Under the pieces are notes generated by a model that saw only the letters and a list, made by a program, of their open reading frames with translations, ran no database searches and had not been told where the DNA came from. A program made the translations under genes and the position numbers. Positions 18,336 to 26,010 of a stretch of DNA of 40,352 bases are shown here, piece after piece. Source of the stretch: Cryomorphaceae bacterium ASP10-05a (GTDB taxonomy: Bacteria; Bacteroidota; Bacteroidia; Flavobacteriales_D; Sanyastnellaceae); the NCBI GenBank assembly GCA_000981645.1, contig LAQC01000003.1, forward strand, positions 128,488 to 168,839, given 5' to 3'. The stretch's first letter is position 1; every line of letters begins with the position of its first letter.

Positions 18336-19676
18336 ATGAAGTTATCTATTGGTTTTTTATTTTTTAGCGTTGCAATAAGTACCTCTTTAATTTCGCAAAA
18401 CGGTGATAATATAGCACTGCTAGCGAATTGGGATGGAACGGATGTTCCTTTTAATGGCTCTGCTAAATACAATGATGTATGGGGTTTTGAAATAGATGGA
18501 CAAGAGTTTGGATGTATGGGATCTACATTAGGGACACATATATTTTCGCTACCAGAGAATAATCATATAGAAGAAGTAGCTTATGTGCCTGGAAGATTCC
18601 AAGGGCCAGTTGTTCATCGTGATTTTGCTTTTTTTGAAGGTTATCTGTATGCTGTTTGTGATCAAGGAAGCAGCTCTCTCCAGGTGATTAATGTTTCTGA
18701 CCTACCCAATGAGTTTTCAGTGGTTCTAGATGATACAACTAATTTTACCACTGCTCATAATATAACAGTAGATGAGTCGGGTATGAAGTTATACGTTTCT
18801 GGACCTTCTGGAAGTGCATTGAAAGTATTTGATATATCAGCCACACCTGAAAACCCGCAACTTGTCAGTGAATTTAACCTTGTAGAATATGTGCATGATG
18901 TGTTTGCTAAAGATAATGTGGCCTATCTAAGTGCGGGCTCTCAAGGGTTGTTTATTTATGATTTTTCTGACCCGGCTAATCCTGCCATTATTTCTTCTTT
19001 AGATGGCTATCCTGATGAGGGTTATAACCATTCAGGTTGGCTTTCGCCAGATGGTAATTATTTTGCCTTTGCCGATGAAACACCTGGAAAAAGAATGAAA
19101 ATCATAGATGTCAGAGATCCATCAGACTTGGAGGTCATTTCTTTATTTAATAGTGGTTTAAATAGTAACACAATGCCTCATAATTTGGAGTGGATAGGAG
19201 ATAAAATTTATGTTTCGCACTACTATGATGGGCTTCAGGTTTTCGATGTGAGTGATGTAGAAAATCCAGTAGTTTATGCGCACTATGATACATATCCTCA
19301 AGAAGATATTGATGGTAGAGGGGCTTGGGGTGTTCATGTGATGCCCTCAGGTAGAATCTTGATTTCTGATCGTCAATCAGGTTTTTATCTTTTCAGTAAC
19401 CAAGAAAATAATGCCGATGAATTGGAAATATGGTTGTATCCAAATCCGGCAGAAGATCAGATGTGCGTTAACCTAGTAAAAGAAAGTTATTTTAAGGTTA
19501 GATTTCAAATTCACGATAATAAAGGCCTTCTAGTCAAGGATGAGACTTATTATAATGGTGAACAGCCTATTAATGAGTACCTCTTCAATACGAAGAGTTT
19601 TAGTGCTGGAATCTATAACTTAACTATGGTCATTGATGATAATCTAGTAAGCAAGGCTAAGTTTCTAATTAGGTAA
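18336..19676 (+). CDS. Secreted choice-of-anchor B / LVIVD-type beta-propeller protein, T9SS
   Basis: A 446-residue secreted protein. Signal peptide (MKLSIGFLFFSVAISTSLISQ) then NIALLANWDG and YNDVWGFEIDGQEFGCMGST, the opening seen in choice-of-anchor B proteins. Repeated segments of the form LQVINVSDLPN, LKVFDISATPENP, LFIYDFSDPANP, MKIIDVRDPSD and LQVFDVSDVENP are LVIVD-type blades of a beta-propeller. The C-terminal 75 residues form a T9SS type A sorting domain beginning at WLYPNPAEDQ. Known members are surface-associated and of undefined activity. It ends five bases from the convergent giant adhesin gene, with no terminator between. Confidence 0.88.
   Translation: MKLSIGFLFFSVAISTSLISQNGDNIALLANWDGTDVPFNGSAKYNDVWGFEIDGQEFGCMGSTLGTHIFSLPENNHIEEVAYVPGRFQGPVVHRDFAFFEGYLYAVCDQGSSSLQVINVSDLPNEFSVVLDDTTNFTTAHNITVDESGMKLYVSGPSGSALKVFDISATPENPQLVSEFNLVEYVHDVFAKDNVAYLSAGSQGLFIYDFSDPANPAIISSLDGYPDEGYNHSGWLSPDGNYFAFADETPGKRMKIIDVRDPSDLEVISLFNSGLNSNTMPHNLEWIGDKIYVSHYYDGLQVFDVSDVENPVVYAHYDTYPQEDIDGRGAWGVHVMPSGRILISDRQSGFYLFSNQENNADELEIWLYPNPAEDQMCVNLVKESYFKVRFQIHDNKGLLVKDETYYNGEQPINEYLFNTKSFSAGIYNLTMVIDDNLVSKAKFLIR
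18367..18375 (+). repeat. GCGTTGCAA motif copy 3
   Basis: 9-base copy inside the signal-peptide region of the choice-of-anchor B gene, read as Ser-Val-Ala-Ile, a different frame from the polA copy. Confidence 0.75.
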
Positions 19677-19681
19677 TTGGC

Positions 19682-22600
19682 CTATCTTAATAGACTTACT
19701 TGTCCTCTGTAAGTGACTTTGTTGGCGGTCATCGCGTCTTGGACTTCAAGAGTCCAAGTGTAAACATCGTTTCGAGAATAATAGTCTCCTGAGTCTACAG
19801 AGCCATCCCAAGGCATGCCGGGTTGAGTCGTTTCGAAAATAAGTTGACCTTCTCTTGTCCATATTTGGAATAGATAATTGTCACTTGAGATACCCAAGGC
19901 TATAGGTCTAAATACTTCGTTTAGATTGTCTCCGTCTGGAGAGAAGGCATTTGGCACATTAACTAGTACCACTCCTTCTATTACTAAAAGTTTGCATATG
20001 GTGTCTGCACACCCAAACTGATTCTCTGCTTGTAAACAGATGTTGTAAGAGTCTAAGCTTATTGGGTCAAATTCGAAATAAGGATTTGCGCCAGTGGCGG
20101 AGAAGGCTCCTTCAGCTTCCCAAGCATAATTTGTCGCTCCATTACTCAAGTTTATGAACTGCACTTCAGATTCTAAAATGTTGACAGGATTAGGCGACCA
20201 TTCAAAATCTGCTGTTGGGTAACCATATACTATTATTGTTGGATTGTTCAGAGATACACCTGTGCAGCCATCTTCAGATGTTACACTAAGAAAAGGACTG
20301 AAGTTACCTGGAGTGGTATAAGTGTATGTAACGTCAGTACAAATGGGTAAGGAGGCATTTCCATTTCCGAAATTCCATTCGCAGTTTCCTAATAAGTCGA
20401 TATCAGTAGTATTTGAAAACTCTACAGTTACAGGATAGCATCCATTTATGGCGTCTGTAGTAAAAGTGGGAACAGGCGTAACATTAACTGTAGCTATAAA
20501 GGATGCTACTACGGGTAATGAGCAGCCGTCTGTGACAGTTACTTCATAAGTAGTGTTTATCAGTGGTTCTACAGTGGTGATACAATTGTTTATGATGCCA
20601 ATTTCTGGGATGTCCCAGAAACAGCTAAGATTACCATTCCCACCGGAAACGATTGACTCTAATACGATTTGTTCTCCTTGGCATATAGTTATATCATCAT
20701 TAACCTGAACTTCTATAACGGAGGGAAAAGTAGCCAGCATAGCTAATGTATCTGTAAAACATTGACCATTATCATCTGTAGCATACACCTGAACAGACAC
20801 ATCACTCGTAGGCACGAATGAGACTATATTGTTATTCGTGTCAAACTCATCTGTGCTTGGAATCCAATAATAAATGTAATCACCTATTCCGCCACTAGCG
20901 GTGGCTTCAAAAGAAATGTTATCCCCATCACAGATGTCGGTGGTTTCAAAATTTGTAGTTAAGAAAATCTCCGGATTAGAAGTTAAAGTGACCACTGTGT
21001 CAGCTTGACATCCTATATCACTTAGTACCGAAACGCTATAACCGTTAACGGAAAGCTCTGTGAAGTTTGGGTCAAGTAATTGCAACGCACCATTAACCGT
21101 ATAGGAGTTTCCGTTTACCGCTAGAACTTCTATACTGCCTGTTTCATCTCCAAAACAAACTGGATTAGTAATTAGGATGTCAGAGATGAAGTATTCAGGC
21201 AATTCACTAATAGTGATTATGCTGTCTATGCTACAACCAATGTCGTCACTAAGTGTAACCGTATAATTATCTGCACACAAGTTTGTAAGGTTGGGTACAG
21301 GGTCTCCATTCGAATCTGCCCATGTTTCTACCAAAGGTGCAAGCCCTCCACTTGAGGATGAGGTGATTTCTCCATCACAGGTTTCTGAACAAACTTCAAG
21401 AGAAAAATCTAAATCTAAAATTAGGGCAGGATTAACATTAACTATAACCGTATCTAGATGAAAGCAACCAAGATTAACAAGGTCTTCTATCCGCAGTATA
21501 AAAGTGTCTGTGATTTGGGTGTTAAGCACATTAGGTGTGGCTGTGTTATAATCATCAAGATTTCCATTGTCTAGCCAAGTTATAGTTCCTGACCCCGCGC
21601 CATTAAGTGATGCAGGTTCATCGAAGCACACTGTAAAATCAGATCCAGCGTCAGATATAGGTTGAGGAGTAACAGTTATGAGTAGTGTGTCATAATTGAA
21701 ACACATTCCGTTTGTTACTTCTAAATAAACTTCAAGTTGAATGTCGGACATTCCAGTATTAGCAGTAGTGATTGCCGGAGGGAAAGCTCCTGTAAGAATG
21801 TCCAATACATCCGAGTCATTAGATGTCCATTGATAATCTAATAATAAGTCGTCAGAGGTTCCTAGGGTTACTTCGCTATTTGGGCATGAGCTAAAATCTG
21901 CGCCTGCATCTACTAGTGGAAGAGGTTCATCAGTAATAATAAGGTTGGCCGTTAGTGTTCCAGAACAATTGTTACTGTCCGTGAAATTAATTAAGGTGTA
22001 TTCTCCTGAAATTAGTACAAATGTTGAATCTGAAGAAGTAGTGTTTATGAACGGGTTGAGACTTCCTGAATTGACTTCTTCTAATTCGTAATTAAACGGA
22101 GCGGCTCCATCGGTAATGTTGATGAAGATTTGGGTAGAATCATCTGTGCAGATAAAACTATTACCTGTTAAAGTAGCGTTAGGGGTTGTGTCTTCTATCA
22201 CGGTATGAAAAGAAGTGATTGTATCATTGATACACCCATCTGAGTTTGTTACAGTTTGGATCGTATATATTCCTGGGATACTTGCAGTAAAAGTACTATC
22301 TCCAATGAAAAACCCTACACTGTCTTCTATAATCGTGTTATTTGGGTCTAAAATTTCAAAGTAAAGGGGAGAAGTACTAGTTATGTTTAGAGGGACTTCT
22401 GTGCTTTCCCCTGAACAGATGTTTGATTCACCGTCTAAATTGGCGAGAGGTAAATCCAAGAGAGTGAGTTCTACCTCTCCTATTATAGTTCCTGCACATT
22501 CGTAATTATCTTCAACAGATGTAATAATATAAGAGCCTTCATCTAGGATGTAATAATCAACGGGTGAAGTACTTATTTCTAGTTCTTCTATAGAGTTGGG

Positions 22601-24775
22601 TGTGTCTATAGAAACACTCCATGGTCCATCTCCAGTAACCGAGATTGTGGTTAACAGTGAATCTCCAGAACAAATAATACCGTTATCCAAAAAAGTAAGT
22701 TCTACCTCAGGGGCTAGAAGCACAGTGGCAGGTGTATTATCAATAACAACACATTCATTACCATCATCAATAATTTCTGTGATTTCAAATGTTGTGTCAT
22801 CTGTTATTCCTCCAGGAATACCCAAGAACGAATAAAGACTGTCAGGCGTTAAGTCACTTAAAGGTATATCTAGTATTGTAGATGCTAAAGGCGCTCCAAC
22901 TCCGGTTTGAGTGGTATAAGTCACATCGAAATTAGGGCCTAAGAAATTTTCGAATAAAAAGTTAACTGGAACTAACTCTCCTAGACAGGCGATTGAATTT
23001 GTAGTAACAGAAATAGAGGTGAACTCATTAACAGTAACAGTAATCTCGTCAGGAGCGAGTAAAACACATGGATAAAGCGGAGCACCGTCAGTGATAGATG
23101 TAATAGAATACACGCTAGAGGAGATAGGACTTAATGTCCAAGTTTCTCCTAGGGCAAGCACTTCGGTTTGTTCTGCAGAAGTGACACCGGTTTCTAAATT
23201 AGTGACTGTGTAATCCACGTTAAATGGCGCTGTTCCTTCTAGGCCAAGGTCCACGATAATCTCTTCACCAATACAAAGAGTGGTATCATTGCCAAATCCA
23301 GTAACACTCAGCTCTGGATTTATGGTTACTGTAAAGCAACTAGAGGCTAAGTCAATAGTGGCTAGGCAACCTTCAGAGTCAGTTAAGCTGACTATGCAAT
23401 ACTCAGTGTTATCTAATGGGGTTAAAGTTATAGGAGCGAGTCCTAAAGGATCTATAGTTAAGGTATCTATGACTCCAGAGCCTATCTGCTCTGTGCTGTA
23501 TTCAAATATGAAATCTGGAGTTCCAGAGGCTATTATGTCTAGATCTACAGGGGTGCCTTCGCAGAGTGTAGAATCCGTATTTAGTAATGTCAGAAAAGTT
23601 CCAGTTGTAAGAACAAGTTGAATATCAACTGTGTCCACTGCTGGGAGGTCACAATCGTTGTCTATAACATAAACCGAGAATTCAATGTTCGCTGTAGGCT
23701 GAGCTAGCCAGCATACTTCGGAGCAAATAGCATTCACTCCAGGAACAATGGAGGGACAGGCAATAGAATCTATAGAGGCACTAGGGAAAAGCGTGGTAAT
23801 GTTAGAAGTTATCTCCATGATCGAGAAAGGATCTGGATGAATGGCTTCAAAAGTGATGCAGATACTGTCGCCCTCGCAAACTTCATAAGAGGTGGGAGAA
23901 ATAAATGTTCCGCCATCATTTTCTATGCCTCCTCCATCGGTGAATTCTGGTTCCCCTGGGATGGAAATACGACTTACAAACGTCATGGTTTCTGTCATGG
24001 TATATAACAGATTCCCCATCGAGTCATATTCTTCTATGATTACATTGGTCACATAAATCCCTGCGGTAGGAGGCGTGAACTCTACAAGTCCAGTTGGGGA
24101 AACAGTAATAGTTGAAGGGTCGAATCCAGGAATGTCAAAATTCAATTGATTATTCTCTACCTGAGGAACTCCCATGGAGAAGTTTACCGTATTTCCAGTA
24201 GTACTCGTATATACTAGTTGGTGCGAAAACAATTCTCCAACTATACCATAGGGCACTTGCTGCGTGCCATCTATGACGATTGTTGAATTACATCCAGTCA
24301 ATGGATCAATAGTAGCTGAAAAATAGGCGTCATCAAAAACAGGGAAATCGGCATTAATAAAGAAATTATAATCATCAGATGCCCAACTGGCAGTCCAAGT
24401 ACAGCTGGGGTCAAGTGTCTGGGTAACGGTATAGGTAGTCAGTATTGTTCCGGGAGAAAATCCTCCAGGAAGACAAGAGCTATCTATAAGTTCCTCATCA
24501 CAGAGCTCCGAAATTTCTTGGGTTGAGGATAATAAAGCTAAGTTCGCTATAGTTGTCAATCCTGTACAAGAGCCGTCAGGAGTAAAGAAAATTAAATTAC
24601 CTGGAACAGGATTCGTTTGCTGGCCGAAACAATCTGAATACACGCTAAGTGTGAATACATACTCGTCCCCTCCCAGGCATTCATAGCTAATGTGTCCACC
24701 TAAAATGTGGGTAGATTTAGCTTCCCGTGAAAAGCACAATAATATTAACAGCATAATGAAATTATACCACTTCAT
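19682..24775 (-). CDS. Giant secreted adhesin-like protein with T9SS type B (CHU_C) domain
   Basis: A protein of 1697 residues with signal peptide ending near SREAKS and a mature start THILGGHISYECLGGDEYVF, the THIVGGE-type N-terminal domain found in many large Bacteroidetes surface proteins. The middle is a chain of roughly ten to twelve Ig-like or SprB-like modules of 80-100 residues, each with a Cys-containing start such as TTLCIGEEI, GIICSGDSLL, SNICSGEST, SFICTDDSTQ and ITICQGEQIV. Two PKD-like modules (CEWNFGNGNAS, ADFEWSPNPVNI) precede the end. The last 95 residues are the gliding-motility-associated type B sorting domain (VPNAFSPDGDNLNEVFRPI). Role as an adhesin is inferred from architecture. 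It is very acidic and has no enzyme motif. Confidence 0.92.
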   Translation of the reverse strand: MKWYNFIMLLILLCFSREAKSTHILGGHISYECLGGDEYVFTLSVYSDCFGQQTNPVPGNLIFFTPDGSCTGLTTIANLALLSSTQEISELCDEELIDSSCLPGGFSPGTILTTYTVTQTLDPSCTWTASWASDDYNFFINADFPVFDDAYFSATIDPLTGCNSTIVIDGTQQVPYGIVGELFSHQLVYTSTTGNTVNFSMGVPQVENNQLNFDIPGFDPSTITVSPTGLVEFTPPTAGIYVTNVIIEEYDSMGNLLYTMTETMTFVSRISIPGEPEFTDGGGIENDGGTFISPTSYEVCEGDSICITFEAIHPDPFSIMEITSNITTLFPSASIDSIACPSIVPGVNAICSEVCWLAQPTANIEFSVYVIDNDCDLPAVDTVDIQLVLTTGTFLTLLNTDSTLCEGTPVDLDIIASGTPDFIFEYSTEQIGSGVIDTLTIDPLGLAPITLTPLDNTEYCIVSLTDSEGCLATIDLASSCFTVTINPELSVTGFGNDTTLCIGEEIIVDLGLEGTAPFNVDYTVTNLETGVTSAEQTEVLALGETWTLSPISSSVYSITSITDGAPLYPCVLLAPDEITVTVNEFTSISVTTNSIACLGELVPVNFLFENFLGPNFDVTYTTQTGVGAPLASTILDIPLSDLTPDSLYSFLGIPGGITDDTTFEITEIIDDGNECVVIDNTPATVLLAPEVELTFLDNGIICSGDSLLTTISVTGDGPWSVSIDTPNSIEELEISTSPVDYYILDEGSYIITSVEDNYECAGTIIGEVELTLLDLPLANLDGESNICSGESTEVPLNITSTSPLYFEILDPNNTIIEDSVGFFIGDSTFTASIPGIYTIQTVTNSDGCINDTITSFHTVIEDTTPNATLTGNSFICTDDSTQIFINITDGAAPFNYELEEVNSGSLNPFINTTSSDSTFVLISGEYTLINFTDSNNCSGTLTANLIITDEPLPLVDAGADFSSCPNSEVTLGTSDDLLLDYQWTSNDSDVLDILTGAFPPAITTANTGMSDIQLEVYLEVTNGMCFNYDTLLITVTPQPISDAGSDFTVCFDEPASLNGAGSGTITWLDNGNLDDYNTATPNVLNTQITDTFILRIEDLVNLGCFHLDTVIVNVNPALILDLDFSLEVCSETCDGEITSSSSGGLAPLVETWADSNGDPVPNLTNLCADNYTVTLSDDIGCSIDSIITISELPEYFISDILITNPVCFGDETGSIEVLAVNGNSYTVNGALQLLDPNFTELSVNGYSVSVLSDIGCQADTVVTLTSNPEIFLTTNFETTDICDGDNISFEATASGGIGDYIYYWIPSTDEFDTNNNIVSFVPTSDVSVQVYATDDNGQCFTDTLAMLATFPSVIEVQVNDDITICQGEQIVLESIVSGGNGNLSCFWDIPEIGIINNCITTVEPLINTTYEVTVTDGCSLPVVASFIATVNVTPVPTFTTDAINGCYPVTVEFSNTTDIDLLGNCEWNFGNGNASLPICTDVTYTYTTPGNFSPFLSVTSEDGCTGVSLNNPTIIVYGYPTADFEWSPNPVNILESEVQFINLSNGATNYAWEAEGAFSATGANPYFEFDPISLDSYNICLQAENQFGCADTICKLLVIEGVVLVNVPNAFSPDGDNLNEVFRPIALGISSDNYLFQIWTREGQLIFETTQPGMPWDGSVDSGDYYSRNDVYTWTLEVQDAMTANKVTYRGQVSLLR
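21080..21088 (-). repeat. GCGTTGCAA motif copy 4
   Basis: On the plus strand it reads TTGCAACGC. It lies inside the giant adhesin gene and is read in its sense strand as Ala-Leu-Gln. Confidence 0.75.
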
Positions 24776-24907
24776 AGATAAGTTGGTTCAATAGGTTATT
24801 CTTCTTCATAAACGCTTGTAACTTAGTTAAAGGTTGCATTGGCTATGAGACATTTAATTACCGTAGGTTTGTGGGTACAAGATAATAAATGCAGGTTAGT
24901 ATTAACA

Positions 24908-24939
24908 TTGAATTTGAAAAAGTACAAATTTTACATTTG
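24908..24939 (+). promoter_or_regulatory. Upstream promoter-like element (TTG-N21-TACATTTG)
   Basis: TTG at 24908-24910 and an exact TAnnTTTG (TACATTTG) at 24932-24939, spacing 21. It points right and lies 115 bases before the lamin-tail gene. It could be a second promoter for the operon, giving a long leader, or could start a small RNA. Confidence 0.5.
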
Positions 24940-24992
24940 CAGGCTTCGTTGTTAGCTTTATGTTAATTCTGCTGTCGGGTTTAATTATCGCG

Positions 24993-25021
24993 TTGAATGC
25001 ATTAAAGTTTGATTAATTTTG
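24993..25021 (+). promoter_or_regulatory. Promoter of the lamin-tail/TonB receptor/PLD operon (TTG-N18-TAATTTTG)
   Basis: TTG at 24993-24995 and TAATTTTG at 25014-25021 with an 18-base spacer, an exact fit to the Bacteroidetes consensus. The leader to the ATG at 25054 would be about 27 bases. Confidence 0.7.
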
Positions 25022-25053
25022 CGCCATAATTTATCTACACAAACTTACAGAGC

Positions 25054-25989
25054 ATGAAATCAAATTTTACTTTTTTTACTTTACTAATTCTTACTGTTTT
25101 TTCTTCTTTCCAGTCAAATGGACAGGAGTGTTCTGACTTAATTATCTCTGAAGTAGTGGAGGGATGGTCTAATAATAAAGCAATAGAAATATACAACCCT
25201 ACAGCTGCAGCTATTGATGCTTCAGAATATGGTTTAGTGAGATTCCAAAATGGAAGTACCACTCCAGGGAATATTACATATTTAACTGGAGTTTCCATAG
25301 CTCCCTATGATGTGTATGTCGTCGTGTTGGACAAAAGAGATCCTGATGGAGTTGATTTTGAAGCACCAATTTGGGATGAATTACAATTACAAGCAGACAT
25401 TTTCGTAAACCCATCATATAATGATGGTCAAGAAGTGATGTATTTCAACGGTAATGATGCCTTAGCTCTCCTCAAGGATGACGGTCAAACGTTAGTAGAT
25501 GTGTTTGCTAAAATAGGGGATTCACTAAACCCTGATGGATGGGGTGGGTATTTAGATGCTGAAGGTGAGCAGGCTTATATCTCTAAAGACCACACTCTAG
25601 TTAGAAAAGCTTCTTTTACAGAAGGTTATACAGTCAACCCTGAGTCTTTTGACATCTTAAATGAATATGACTCTTTGTCTGCCAATACGTTCGATCAATT
25701 AGGATTTCATATTTGTGAATGCGATGTGAATAGTGTTGAGAAATTTGAATCTTCAAAAGGAATTAAAGTTTTCCCTAACCCTTTAGCCAACGGTTTTGTT
25801 ACTGTTACAGCTTCAGAGAGAATCGAGGCGATACTTATTTTTGATACTACAGGAAAACTTCTTTTAGAGGAAAAAGTCGATGCGTTGCAAAGCACTTATT
25901 TAGATTTAACTGCAATTCCATCAGGAACGTTTTTCTTAAAAGCAAGACTAGAATCTGGGGCAGAGATTTCTCAGTTACTAATAAAGTAA
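25054..25989 (+). CDS. Secreted lamin-tail-domain protein with T9SS sorting domain
   Basis: A 311-residue protein. After a signal peptide (ending SNGQ) the mature part starts ECSDLIISEVVEGWSNNKAIEIYNPTAAAID, the beginning of a lamin-tail (LTD) domain as found beside extracellular nuclease domains in ExeM/NucH-type proteins. It spans about residues 25-225 and no catalytic domain is attached. The last 75 residues are a T9SS type A sorting domain (IKVFPNPLANGFVTV). It is the first gene of a three-gene operon, 21 bases before a TonB-dependent receptor. A binding role at the surface is likely. Ligand is unknown; nucleic acid is one possibility. Confidence 0.85.
   Translation: MKSNFTFFTLLILTVFSSFQSNGQECSDLIISEVVEGWSNNKAIEIYNPTAAAIDASEYGLVRFQNGSTTPGNITYLTGVSIAPYDVYVVVLDKRDPDGVDFEAPIWDELQLQADIFVNPSYNDGQEVMYFNGNDALALLKDDGQTLVDVFAKIGDSLNPDGWGGYLDAEGEQAYISKDHTLVRKASFTEGYTVNPESFDILNEYDSLSANTFDQLGFHICECDVNSVEKFESSKGIKVFPNPLANGFVTVTASERIEAILIFDTTGKLLLEEKVDALQSTYLDLTAIPSGTFFLKARLESGAEISQLLIK
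25882..25890 (+). repeat. GCGTTGCAA motif copy 5
   Basis: Lies inside the sorting-domain region of the lamin-tail gene, read as Ala-Leu-Gln. It is followed by AGC, so the palindrome is only partly completed. Confidence 0.75.
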
Positions 25990-26010
25990 TTCATAATAAA
26001 AACCATATAA

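Noticed and set aside
22596-23621. Plus-strand ORFs of 79 and 113 residues inside the giant adhesin gene
   Set aside because: They are antisense shadows of a clearly coding minus-strand frame, with no family features.
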